DNA of 64,000 nt from Amyloporia xantha (lineage: Eukaryota > Basidiomycota > Agaricomycetes > Polyporales > Adustoporiaceae), in assembly GCA_036971615.1 (NCBI GenBank), contig JAYKKR010000002.1, positions 3,534,001-3,598,000 of the forward strand. Direction: 5' to 3'. The position numbers and the translations under genes are program-made. Each line of letters begins with the position of its first letter. The stretch's first letter is position 1. Positions 25,784 to 41,766 of this stretch are shown in pieces. The notes under the pieces were generated by a model. That model saw only the letters and a list, made by a program, of their open reading frames with translations. It was not told the DNA's origin and did no database searches.

Positions 25784-26657
25784 TCATATTTTTGGCACAC
25801 GCAGCGTCTTGCTGACCATCGCTGCCGCCCACACAGCAAAGATAACGCACATCCAGTGCAGGTCTCCATCTCCGCCCTTCGACCCCCAGAGTGTGATGCT
25901 GCCCATCGGGATCCCTTCTTTGCCCTCAATCCAGCCCATCTTCGTCCAGTATGTCAAAACGGCAACAAGAAACAGCGATGAAGGAATCGGGAGACCCTCG
26001 AAGTATTGGGCCTTGCCCTTGACATCTTTGGGGACGAGCGCGACAGTCGCGTTGAACCGGGCGAGGCGCGCAAGACCACAGCAGATGAATCCTGTGAGAG
26101 CTACTGTGTCAAGATATGTCCTGAGGCCTACTGCAAACGCAAGAAGAGCCGGCGCAACACCGAAAGAGATCTGAGAGAAGAACGAGTATGGGGTTGAGTA
26201 TGGAGGCCAGAGGCGATGTGTGAAACACTCACGAGATCTGCAAGACTATCGAGCTCCTGCCCCAACATGCTGGTTTCATTACGCCATCTGGCTACCTTGC
26301 CATCCAGAAAGTCGAACATCAACCCTGCATATGGGAATAGCAACGCCGACCAGAGGTAGTCCTCGTCCTTCGTAACAAGATACTTCGCAGACATGAATAT
26401 GGACAGCGATGCACAGACGCCATTTGCAATAGTGACGAGGTCTGCTAAACGGAAGTTTCTGTGAGAGCGCCGACGCAAAGGGGACAAGTCCACAACACAT
26501 GAGCTATGTAGATAACAATATGGAGGACTGAGTGCGGACAGTACCTGACAAGTGAGAAGTGCCCGTCTGTATCCTTGTATTGCTGCAAAGCGGCCACCTT
26601 AGTCTCTTCCATCGTATGGCCGTTTGATACACTGCTCGTGGGTTTTCTTTGACTCAT
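25784..26657 (-). CDS. CHO1: CDP-diacylglycerol-serine O-phosphatidyltransferase (PS synthase)
   Basis: Exons 26657-26545, 26458-26233 and 26170-25784 give 241 residues. This ER-membrane enzyme makes phosphatidylserine from CDP-diacylglycerol and serine, the entry to the fungal de novo route to PE and PC. The signature DGKVARW...GxELDSLADL matches the CDP-alcohol phosphatidyltransferase motif, with the family-specific FRLADLVTIANGVCASLSIF before it and ISFGVAPALLAF after it. Several membrane segments follow and the protein ends in MVSKTLRVPKI, typical of fungal Cho1. It belongs to the same superfamily as PIS1 about 6 kb upstream and competes for the same CDP-diacylglycerol. The ATG at 26657 follows a short leader and gives MSQRKPTSSV. 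Confidence 0.95.
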
Positions 26658-26940
26658 AACGACGTGGATAAAGAAGAGAGGACAGAAAGAGGGGCAATTG
26701 GTGGAGAGGACGAACGTAAGGCTGCGCGCGTGCACCACTGAATGGCACACATGTTGTACAGGGCGTCACGGCGCGCATCGCGTGCACGGCCCTAGGCACA
26801 CGACCCATTGAGTCAAGAGTTCAATGTGTTTTCCAACGATTGCCCTGCAAGCAAAGGAAAACATATCCGGATACAGACAAAGCGTCACAATAAAATCAAC
26901 AAATACAGAGTCTACGAGACCATAAGAAGCTAGTTGTCAC

Positions 26941-28764
26941 CTAGTCCATCATGATGACATCTCCATCACCCTCCTTCTTAACGCCCTCCTTTTCATTCTC
27001 AAGTTCTCTGCTCTTTGCCGCATATTGGTTTGGATGGGTTACACTTTCGCCACTACCAACTCCTTCTCCTTTTGCGACTCCATGTTTTGCATGCGTGATT
27101 TCGAACACTCGTGTACACGCGACATGGTAATGTCCGGCCTTGACTGTATTCATGATCTCGGGCAGGTCTGCCACAGTGAGTCCCTGACCAGAATACATGG
27201 ACAATAGCGCCGTCTGCAGATTGTCAGGAGAAAAATGACGGTATGGACAGCCGTGCGAGTCGGCTGCGCCTGGTTGATCTGACATGAGGATCTGCTGACA
27301 GCTATCTGGGCCGTTAGGATGGCGCTAGACTGGTTAGGGGAACGACAGACCTCTTCGCCGCATAGTTTGCTCGCTTTCCTTCGAGACCGTAGGAATGACG
27401 AATATTGTACCTGTATTCTTTGTTAAATTTGTCCTCCTGTATGTTACTGAACGATCTGCGCCAAAATGTGATCGCCTCGTCTATAGAAAGGCCCAAGACC
27501 TGCATGATAAGCCTTAGTACAATAATGCATCGGACAATGACTGTCATTACCTTCAGGAACAAGCCGTATTGCAATCTTCCAAAGTGTTTGAGATGTCGGT
27601 CTCTTCGCAAACTATCGTGAAGGTTGCGCATGCACATTGGGAAGTGTTTCCGAGCAAGGTCATCCACCATGTCCGCAGTGATTTCGCTGCCATCGCCGCC
27701 TGTCGCACTGCTCCACTCTGACGATACACCAGTGAGGAAGCCTTGCGAGAGGTTATCCAGAATGGGAATTATACGCGTATCCTCATTGAGCCATGGAAGC
27801 GCCTTCGCGGTCAGCTAAATCAAATGAGGCTGAGCGACATAGTCAGGTCAGAGTATAGGACAAGTACAGACTTCTAATGCTTGCATGAGATTGGTTTGGA
27901 ACTCTTGCAAGACAATGCTTGATAATCCTTCCCAATGCACATAAGCGAACCCTCCCTTCAAGAAAACTCTTCTTTTCTCTACGAGATCTGGTACACGAGT
28001 CCACTTAACCTGGACGACAAGTTAGAGTTGCAATAGTACAGATCGTGACTATGGTACCTTGTAATATCTCTCTTCTGTCACGTTTATATCCTTGGATGGA
28101 GATGCTGATGCAAGTTCGCTTTCATATTGTTCCTTCTCGTCTTTTGTTACCTACGAGATATAAGTGACAATTTTCATGTATAATTCAGGGTGGAAATACC
28201 GGCGTCCATGCAAAGTCTCTTGAATTCAGAAATGCCTCTCGCTCAGAGCTATCGTCGTAGTCGAATCGTACATGGAATAGTGTCGTCTCTGCCTTTACGA
28301 ATCTCCTTCGCAATTCTTCTCTGCTTCAAGGATCAGCTTGATGCGTAGCGAGGCGAGTATATACTCACGAACGGCAGAATGCTAAGCGCAGAACAAAATG
28401 CCCCACATGGTCATTCCTGCGTTGAGCGTCCAGATCGGCAGTGTGCGCGGATGAGGTGTTTAAAGGTATATGGTCTTCGGAATGGGTCCTAGTCACTGCC
28501 TTGAGTTCTTGATATGATCGGTTTCGCGCAAATGACGATTCAATTTGAGCCAGGACACGCAGGCGCTGCAGAGCGCATGTCTCGAAGTCCTCAATCGTGA
28601 TGTCGCCCATTGGTGGCTTGTCATAGCTGGTGCAGTAATCATCATGAGCATATAGCACTTTGATACTAGGCGCTAACGTACAAGTTGAGGCGATGAGGAT
28701 ATCTTAGAGTCGAATGCTGCTCAACTTGACCCGAGGCCGTTTTTTTATCGCGAGCGCGGAACAT
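26941..28764 (-). CDS. PRI2: DNA primase large subunit
   Basis: Exons 28764-28682, 28626-28369, 28320-28200, 28150-28058, 28009-27872, 27814-27551, 27499-27351 and 27301-26941 give 488 residues. Pri2 partners the catalytic small subunit Pri1 in the polymerase alpha-primase complex that makes RNA primers at replication forks. The N-terminus has the family phrase YPHRLNFYDKPP, created by splicing exon 1 to exon 2. The four cysteines that bind the 4Fe-4S cluster are all visible: HFPMCM, KSCQQI, HGCPYRHF and YHVACTRV. The C-terminal tail is Lys/Glu-rich and ends GDVIMMD. Alternative in-frame continuation past exon 1 meets a stop quickly, which supports the intron. Confidence 0.95.
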
Positions 28765-29176
28765 CTCGAACCAAGCAGGAGTGGTGAGGTGACAGGAAGA
28801 GGTTTGAAGATGAACAGCAGATGAGCCCGTTCGTCGACGCTGTAGAGATTGAAGTCTAATCGAACGCGTGTTCGCGATTGAGGACGCGCCGCTTGACGCG
28901 TGGCGTCACACCACAACGCGACCTGTCACAACCCATCGCGTGAACGGCTGTGAACGGCGAACGCTCAGTGCAGGTATCTCTGGCGAAGCCGAAGCTGAGC
29001 TCCTACGAGAGTGTATGGTGGATGACTGTATATGTACACTAGTAAAACACTACGATACAGTGCGGAGAGCAGATAGTGACGATATATATAGAAATACAAT
29101 CACAGCATAATAACAACAAGGATAACATAACGGACGACATTGCATCTATACCACAAGAGATAAATTCATAGGATTC
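28765..29176. other. Intergenic region holding the PRI2 promoter
   Basis: Both flanking genes are on the minus strand, so this 0.41 kb holds the PRI2 promoter and the 3' UTR of the next gene upstream on that strand. The left two-thirds is rich in CGCG-containing words; the right third is AT-rich. No gene was recognised. Confidence 0.5.
28864..28901. promoter_or_regulatory. Paired ACGCGT elements upstream of PRI2
   Basis: Two ACGCGT hexamers (28864-28869 and 28896-28901) lie 100-137 bp upstream of the PRI2 start, with a related ACGCGC between them. In yeasts the MCB element ACGCGT switches on DNA-synthesis genes, including primase, at G1/S. The palindromic hexamer reads the same on both strands. 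Confidence 0.45.
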
Positions 29177-32100
29177 TTACTCCTCGGGAACCGGCTGTCG
29201 ACGAGGGATCCTCCGTGGAGGTCGCGAGGCAGTCATGAGATCACCGTCCACGTCGAAGGTGACGCCTGGTCGACGTCTACGCCCAGTCCCACGACCCATT
29301 AGCTCGGCCTCTTCCTTATTCCTCCATTCCTGAGCAGCAACGAGAGGATCCCGCAATGGAGGTGACAGTCGACCAGCAGTTGAACTTCTCGTCGAGTCTG
29401 CCCCAGTCATCAGGGTGTTCGCCTATAGTAGGTCATCAACGGGACAATCAAGGGATGAAAAACCTGAGGGAACGTACCACAGTGCCATCCACAGCTTCCA
29501 CCGACGCTGCGGAGACAGTGCGATGCCGCTTCGATAACAAGCGAAATGGGGTGAACATCTTTGACCCAGGACTCTTCCTGCCCGAGACAGGCACAGGACC
29601 TGAGGGAGCATTGACCGGAGGAGCATTTGATCTGGCGGGGGCTGTCGCTCTGTTCTGGGGTACAGGAACATTGTTCCTAACAGGCGCTGGTGTTACGTTC
29701 CCTTGCACTGCTGGTGAGGCAGCGTAGGTAGGGCCAGGAGTATCGTTCGAGTGTGCAGAGGGAACAGCAGGAGCAGATCCTTTGCGATAGCGTTGCTGCG
29801 CAGCTGCCGGGGGCACAGTCGGAGCGGCTCGTACCTCTGGGTCTTTGGGCGGCGATGAGCGAGATCGAAACAGACCGAAGAAGCTGCCTTTCTTTCTTGA
29901 TTCTTTTTCTTTCACCGGTTTGTCCCTTGAGCTTCGAGCATCTTCTGGAGCCACAGTAGATGCACTCGAGAGCTGACGAGGTAGCATAGACGGCGCCAGA
30001 GAGGACGGTGTCAACAACAGCTCCTGCTCGGTGGCAGGAGCCGGACCTGCCCGAGTCTCAGATCGACTCTTGACATGCGCCGATGTAGAATTACTAGATG
30101 GAAGCAGACGGTTCGGAGTGGCACTATACTGAGGATCAGAGGCTGCTCGTAAATGCGAGGGATCCTGGATTGGAGCGGGATCCGGCCGGTTGCGACTGGT
30201 ATGTGCTGGAAACGTACTGTTCCCCGACTGTTGCGCATGGGACGGAGAAAGAACGGAAGGAGGCTTGGACGCCGGTGAAGAGACACCATAGTACTGTCGC
30301 GCGTTGATAGTAGGCGCAGGAGAAGGTGCTGTGCGAGGAGGCACACGCTGACCTGGAGGTGCTGGCGTCGAAGACGAGCCTGTTGGTGGCTCTTGTGAGC
30401 GCAAACCGTATTCTGGAGCTTGTTGGTGTTGAGAGGCCGGAACATGTGCGGATTGAGCTGCTGGCGTCATCGGGGCTCGCTGTGCATTGTGAGGATAGTC
30501 GCTCGAAGGAGTAAAACCATTGGGATAGAGGTTTGGCCGAGAAGAAGAGAGGGGAGTGTGAATACTATATGGTTGCGACTGTGAAGGTAAGGAAGCTGCG
30601 GATGACGATACAACTGGAGTTGAAGATACGGCCTGATGATGTGGATATGCGGGAGCTGGCGAGCGGTATCGAGCAGGTTCTGGGTATCCGGCATTAACTG
30701 GTCGTGAAGCTGAAGTCATATCTGGGCGTGAGGCGGCGTTAGCTTGTAAATTAGTTGCACTTGATCGGTGTGTCAGTGGTTGCATAGTACTATGGATAGT
30801 AGGGGAGGGTTTCGGAGCAGGAGATTGTGTAATCGTGTCACTTGATCCATTACGCTGATAGTGCAGCCGTGTTGAGGGGTTATGTTTAGGCGTAGCAGTG
30901 GGAGGCGCTACGCTCGATATTACGGGCGAGCGCGTCATAGTCTGGGCATTACGCGAAGGCGAGTAGCCTGAAATGTTGTATGTACCCTGAAGAATAGCAA
31001 TAGACAGAGTGAGATTAGACTTATTATACTGTGTAGAGTAACAGCATAATAGACTGACGTTGCCAGCATCTACTATAGCCCCGAGTGACTGCCCCGTCGT
31101 CTCCTTAGGGTGCGTGGGCGTTGACTGCGTACGAGACGACGGCGGGAAAGTCGCTTGAGCCACGGTCACAGTCTGAGTAACAGGAGGTAGAATGCTAGAT
31201 GGCTTCGGCGACCTAGGGTCATTTGCTTGCCCCTTCCCTTGAGTGTATGTTGATGTTGTGTACTGTACAGAGACTGTGGCAGATTGTGGTGCCCCGAGTC
31301 TATCATCCACCCTCGAAGGGTATGCCGAGTCCTGCCTAGGAGGCGCCAAGGTCACGTTGGAAGTGCTAGCTTTGCGTCGTACAGTAGCACTGCTGTTGAC
31401 ACCGTATGGGATCTGTTGTGAATTAGTCGATAAACCAGGGGGATCTTGGATCGGAGGCGGCGAGCGTATTATTTCTGCGGCGTGGTAATGAGGAGGGTGT
31501 GAGTGCTGCATCGTGGATTGGACAATCGCGGGGCTAGAACTGCCCGCTGCTGGGTGGGGTTGCGGGACACTAGGACCTTGTGAAGCAGATCTATGCCGAT
31601 GACTCCCATCAGCGTTCGCATTGCTAGAGGGGTTCCTGGATGACCGGTCCACTGAATTTGAATGCAGTTGTTGCACCACGGAAGCTACATGGCCTTGCAC
31701 AGGATGAGACGTAGTGAATCCCTGCATGGCGGATGTTGCTGCAGGCGGGGCCGTCGCCGAACGATGAGTAACCCTGGAAGACGGTCGTAATATTCCTTCG
31801 ACTGAACGGATAGCCTGTTGGACAGGATGCAGGTAACCGGGAGTGGCCTGCCCGCTGTGCTGATCTCTGTATGATGGCGCGGTAGTATATGCGGGAATTT
31901 GCTGGGAGATGGAAGCCGCTTGATGCGAACTCTTCGCCCCGTCGGCAGTGGGGACCACATTCTGATACGAGGGAGTGACAGTAGCACCGTACGGCTGCGT
32001 GGCCGCCACCTGGGCTGTTGATTGCTGAGGGGCATGCGTCGAGGCTTGGGGTCTGGAGTTGATTTCGTGAGACGCAGTATAATCCGCAAGTGGGTCTTGT

Positions 32101-34042
32101 GGGCGGCTAATGGCGACAGTACTGGACGACTTCGGCAGCATGACCGGAGTTTGAGGATCAGCAGGACCCTGCCCAGCGCGAATACTAACTATTTGTGGTT
32201 TATAGCGTTGGGATGTTAGACCTACGGGTAAGGTAGGCTGGCCCCCAGGCGGCACAGACGTATGCATCTGCATACCTGATGCTGGCAAATGTATGGATCC
32301 CATCGGTCTTTGAGAAGGTGAGTCCTTCGTCTGTGAAGACTGCTTCGCCTAAGACAAAGGTAGATTATTAAAAGAACTGATATCACGACTTTCGCGACGT
32401 ACATGCTGCGTCCATGCACCGCTAGGATCGGTTTGACTTGCCAAGGACTGTTGGGAGGCTAGAGCTGCCGTATTCCTCGAACTAGACTCGAGTGTGTCCG
32501 CAGCTCGTCCTTGCACAGCAGACTCGGCACTCGGACGGCCAACTTTGCGCTGTGACATATCCCAGTCAATATCGAGCACAAAGCAACAGATCTGCCACTC
32601 ACGCGTTCTCTCAAACTACCACGCTCGGTCTCACTTCCTGACGGGCCCGATGGGTGTCCCTCCCCGACACGATCTCGCGTAGCATAGCGTCGATCAGTGC
32701 TCTGATACTGCGTTTGGTATATATGTCACGTCTCATTGCAGTACGCAAAAAAGTGAAAGACCCACCCGTTCCCGACCAGAATGTTCCTGCTCACTACTTG
32801 ACATGCCCGATTCTTGGCCACTCTGGTGTCCAGGGAGTCTTTCACGATGAGAACGGTGTGGCCGTGAGGAACTCTTCTCCCTAACGCGTAATGGTATCGG
32901 TATAGCGCGCGGGGTAAGATCCGATGGACGACTGCTGGTCATAGGCTGAGTAGAGGTGTTCATCTGTGTTGCTGCAGACGGCGCATTCATCAAGCTAGAC
33001 ATCGGTATTTGCTCTGCAGAACCTTGCTGAGCTGTTTGGCTAGCATACTGACCCTGGAGAAAGTCAGAACCAATACAGATAATGCAGACGTTGCACATAC
33101 AATAGTCGTCGTTTGCGGCCTCTCTCCGCCATAGGTAGTCCCTTGCGCTGTCGATGAGCCTGGGACTTGAGTCGGGGCAAGAGGTGCGTTTTCGCGTTCC
33201 ACGACCCTGCGGTCGTCCTTGTGACGAGTTTCGCGATCCCTTGGCTTCTCCCGTTCTCTGTGTCTTTCCTTATCCCTACTGGTTCGCTCCTTCTCTCTTT
33301 CCTTCTCTCTCCGCCGCTCTCTTTCTCGTATTTTTTCCTTGTCCCTCTCCCTGTCTGGGTCCCTGGACCGTGTTCTGTCCCTCTCCCGATCATCTCTCCT
33401 CCTCTCCTTATCTTTCGCTCGATCCTCGCCGTGTTCTCGATGGTGCCTCGAAGGTGTAGATGGATCGCGTGCGCTCTGTGCTGGTCCAATCCAGTATGTT
33501 TGTGTCGAAGAAGGTGCTTCGACAGTAGCAGCAGTCGTCGCATAAGCACTGCGAGACTGTACGGCAGGACGCGAGCTCCTGCTATCGCCTGGGAGAGCCA
33601 CATGCTCGTTAGATGAGCGGGGACTTCGCTTCTCAGATCTCTTCTTCATGTAAGCGTGTAAGCGAGTGTCTTCAGGTTGAGTGTCCTGCGGTCGGGGTTG
33701 AGAAGTGGCCACTGGTGTAGTACCAGCGGTCGTGTGGTTCTGAGACTGAACTGAGGGATAATACGACGATGACGGTTGGGCAGCCGAAGAGCGGTGTTTG
33801 CTTGAAGACTTGTGATGGGAGGAAGTGGGCGCATATGGAGCTGCAGCACCAGAGACGTCCACTCGTCTGGAAGAGGTATGGTGTCTGTGGTGGCTCCCGG
33901 AGCTGACATTCTGGTCGATGTTGTGTCGCTGTGTGGTCGCCATCGTCTGTCGTGGTCTGTCAGAGTCAGAGTCGTTCGGATGCCATAGTGTTGTGGCATC
34001 CCGCCGAACGGAGCTCGTGGCCGCTCGCTGGCGACTGGTCAT
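29177..34042 (-). CDS. Large disordered Ser/Pro/Gln-rich protein of unknown function
   Basis: Exons 34042-33101, 33053-32766, 32707-32603, 32549-32403, 32348-31059, 30986-29478 and 29422-29177 give 1508 residues; every junction is phase 0. I do not recognise a family. Residues about 200-285 (33188-33445) are an almost pure Arg/Glu/Asp/Lys run, such as RERERRREKEREKE, which could form a single charged helix or an RNA-processing-type RD/RE segment. The rest is Ser, Pro, Thr, Gln and His rich and low in hydrophobic residues, so it is probably disordered. A basic patch (KSPGSKMFTPFRLLSKRHR) and the last exon (GRGTGRRRRPGVTFDVDGD) are the most distinctive parts. The fifth intron (30987-31058) is 72 nt and free of stops, so its retention would add 24 residues. 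Alternative acceptors for exon 3 (32707 or 32701) cannot be separated. Confidence 0.78.
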
Positions 34043-35694
34043 GTCCAGTCGGGGAGGGCAAGAGGGTCCAGAGCGGTTTCAACCCGAGCCCTCGGGGAGA
34101 TTTAAGTACCACTGCGGAGGGTGGTCGGCGAGGACAGAAGGCAAGAAGAACCCAAGTTACCAACACGAAAAAGCTGGCCAAGAAGGGCTGTTGTCGACAT
34201 GAGGCAGAACGCTCGCTCCAAAAAAGTTCTGTGATTGCAAGCGCGTCCCGCGCACTTATTTAAGTTGTGCTCGCTCAGTGACGGCGTCCCTGTCCGTGCA
34301 ATATGCTCCTCTCTCAGGCTCAACTCGCCTCGTTCTGGTCACCACTTACGTGCTGGCTCAACTAACCTGCTGCAACGGTATACTACTGCGCACGGAATAG
34401 CTTGGGCAGACCAATGAGCCGAAGTTAGGCAAACAGGCCCAGGTTGTGGTCCAGCATTTTGGGTTTGCGATTCGGAGATATCAGGCAACCGAGACAGATG
34501 CACGGTGGAATACATTTCAGTCATAGCAACCTAAGACGGACCGGTCAGAGATCTCAATGACGACTTCTACTACTGCCGCGAATCATATTGGCTGTCGACT
34601 CGCCATTCGATGTAAATAACCTGATAGTTAATACAAATCGTCTTTCTGTAATAGATAAGAATGAAAGTCTTCCCAGCAGGCCACAGGGCAAACATCGAAG
34701 ACAATCATGAGGATGTCAACCATTGAGCGGATTTATCTATCCATTTAAACATTCAGCGTAAATAGTAATGCTTGCCAATGAACAACCACAGTTCACCGTG
34801 TCCTTGAATATGTCGCTGACCACATATTCGTCTACACCTGTAGCTGAATAAAAGATGTGAACGAGTGCAGAAATCAATATAGAATACAGCATTATTCAAC
34901 ACATGAACGAATATGAAGACGAAAGCCACCGATGCAACACTCCTGATTTCATTCCCTTCGGCATAGAAGGATACGATACACGTACAGAGAAGAGGATGCA
35001 ATGGAACAGATGTAAGCCAACAGTGGGAAGCAACAACGTCACCAAAACGACGTTGTCTCCAGCACTTCAGCGTCGCCATCGGGACAGGAGGAACCTGCTC
35101 GATCCCAATACAGAACCGAGCAGCACCCATACCCTACGACCTGCTCTTACACGATTTTGACTCATTACCGACAGTAGACAGCGAAAAGGCTGGTGGAAGC
35201 GAGGCTTCCCTGTCGAGACAATTTAAGGATCGTGTGGTAGAGAACATAGAACGAGAAATCATGCGGTATCCGAGCCCTGCTTCAGTATCTGCCATAGACC
35301 TGCTTGAAAGAGGCCGGGAACGTCGTCAAGAAGCTTCAGACATATTTCCAGCAGGCCGCCATGATACGAGGAAGACGAGCACTGGTCCGAGAATGAGAAG
35401 AAAGGCTTGGGAAAAGGGACGAGAAAAATGCGCTTTATGTAGGAGACGCGCACCTGACTAAGACGCCATTTTACCACGGCTCCGCCCGGGCGAGCTGCGC
35501 CAGTGCTCATCGTCTCGCATATCATTCGCGTCCTTGCATCGCTTTATCTTCTTCCTAACTTACAACTCTTTCGTGGCGGGTTCCATCGTCTCGATTTTGG
35601 TCGCTGACTCGGGTTTACTTCGATAATGGTCAGCCCTGTTCTCCTAACGCGATAGAGGCCAACTGACTCGAAGCGCGCGTCATAGAGCGACACA
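34043..35694. other. Divergent intergenic region with one unassigned frame
   Basis: This 1.65 kb gap separates two divergently transcribed genes and should hold both promoters. One frame stays open on the plus strand for 164 codons (34967-35458) and is described separately. Elsewhere only short frames without recognisable content occur. Confidence 0.45.
34967..35461 (+). other. Unrecognised open frame, possible exon
   Basis: The frame runs 164 codons to a TAA at 35459-35461, and an upstream in-frame TAG stands at 34964. It has no ATG until codon 99 (35261). The second half reads like real protein (for example ERERRQEAS-type charged stretches around LLERGRERRQEA, and PYDLLLHDFDSLPTV before it). 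If coding, it would need an upstream exon with a start. The opposite strand also has open frames here, so chance openness is equally possible. No family is recognised. Confidence 0.22.
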
Positions 35695-40031
<4,337 letters not shown>

Positions 40032-40225
40032 AACATGGTGTGTCTTACGCTTTGGACGTCGTGGATAGGTTATGATGTGATTGCTCTCGTTCCGTCTGTT
40101 TATCTCACATGTATTCTCTCGCTCATATTCGAACTGTGTACTACCCGCGTAGACGAGAACTCATTTCTCGCTCATATTTGCTCTACGACTACTATGAAAC
40201 GCCAAGAGGAATAATGACTGTATAT

Positions 40226-41130
40226 CTACTTTCTTTTCTTTGCCTTCTTTGCGGACTGAGCCGAGGGAGTTAGAATCAATCATCAGGGGAAAGGAAAACA
40301 GACGTACAGATTTAGATGGCGAGCGGGGAGAAGCTGGGGAAGCCGAACTCTCGCCGTCGCTGAATGCACTCTCCGCGCCTGCGCTAGAAGATGGTGTTAA
40401 GCCGTTCGTGGACTTGGCAGATACGGGGGTCTCTGGAGGCAACGAAGATGCTGATTTTTGGGGTGTAGCCGGAGAAGCTGGTGCAGCCGCCTCGACAGAC
40501 TTGTTCGCAGTCGCCCGTCCGTATTTCCGCTCTATGCCCACATGAAGATAAACAGCCAAGGATGTCAGATCTGATGGACACACCTTTCTCCGCGCGCATC
40601 ACAGGGATCTGCTCGAGCAGGTTCCGCATCCTTTCGTTGTGTATCATTTCGGTCGCGGTCTGGAAGATGATCTGGCCCCAGCCCTCAACGAAGCTGTTCG
40701 CTTCTGCGGCGACCTCCAGAATCTCGGCCTCGAGCTCCTTCTCCGCGGCGAGAAGGCTGTTCCAGAGATCATCGCCGATGGAGCCCTTTTGGAGGAGGAT
40801 TTGCAGCGCTGGCTTGTCCTCACGGATGCGGATGATTCGGCTGACGTCGGTCATGGCGCGGCGGACGAGGGCCGCTTTGAGGAGGGCCTCAGAGGCCGGG
40901 GGGTCTGCCTTCTGGATGAGAGTGACATACAGATCACGCTCGCGATGTGGGGGGAAATACGGGTCGTAGACTTTGCCTGCGATGCAAATTGCACGTCAAT
41001 GCGCGGCTGCACAGCGGGAAAGTCGGATTTGGCACGTACTCGCGTTTCGTCGTCTGTACCAGGAACTGAACACGAGCAGACTGCCAAAGACGATGACGAT
41101 GTATAAGACTGGGACGAGGACCGACGCCAT
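40226..41130 (-). CDS. SEC66: Translocation protein SEC66 (SEC71)
   Basis: Exons 41130-41040, 40976-40584, 40531-40308 and 40255-40226 give 245 residues. Sec66 is a small membrane-anchored subunit of the Sec62/63/71/72 complex, which helps post-translational import through the Sec61 channel of the ER. The N-terminus (MASVLVPVLYIVIVFGSLLV) is a single signal-anchor. The conserved cytosolic block reads YDPYFPPHRERDLYVTLI, ALVRRAMTDVSRIIRIRE, ALQILLQKGSIGDDLW and GWGQIIFQTATEM. A Ser/Ala/Pro-rich tail ends in SAKKAKKRK; the last exon is only 30 nt. The stop is 194 bp from the convergent USP7 stop. Confidence 0.93.
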
Positions 41131-41766
41131 GTCGGATGGAGGAAGGAAGATGGTGTGCTGGCGCGAACGCGTTGCAGCCAGTCGCGTGTTTCATTACCAA
41201 ATTGGGAAAATGCGGCGCAGACATAAGTAGACAGAAATAAGTAATGCATTATGAATCAACCTACTCGGGCTTCACACGGGCTTCAAGATGATTAGTAGCA
41301 AGAGAGGACGTCCGTCGTCCGACCACTAGACCTCTGTGAGATTGGCGATTATCGTGCATGACATGTCAGTCACACATGCCGTCAAAACATGAAAATACTG
41401 TTGTACTGTAACGGTTTAAATGTGGTCATGAATGTGCCCATTAATTTATTGCTCATTTCATGAAAGATTCGCTGCCTCCTTGGTCAGTGTCTGGCATTTT
41501 CCTAAGTAGTGCAATCATTCCCGGGAAGTCAAACACGTCGGTTATCGGTGTATGGCTAGTTACCGGAGCCCGCCTGACCAGGGCGTGTGATCGTGAGCCA
41601 GATGCCGCCGCTTGCTTCCCCAGACTTACCCCAGATTGTAAGTGGGGGATGCAAGGATGGTATATAGACACGGACAACGTCCTTTGACAGGGGATAATCA
41701 CCACTCTATCGCCCCTCATTACTCGTTGTACAAGTGAAGGCGCTCGAGCATCTTCTGTGCTTCACC
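41131..41766. other. Divergent intergenic region, SEC66/citrate synthase
   Basis: This 0.64 kb gap lies between divergently transcribed genes and should contain both promoters. It is AT-rich near 41.35-41.46 kb. No gene or clear regulatory motif was recognised. Confidence 0.45.

Noticed and set aside
35259..35525. Minus-strand open frame in the USP7 upstream region
   Set aside because: Short, no family resemblance, and directly opposite another open frame. No evidence that it is expressed.
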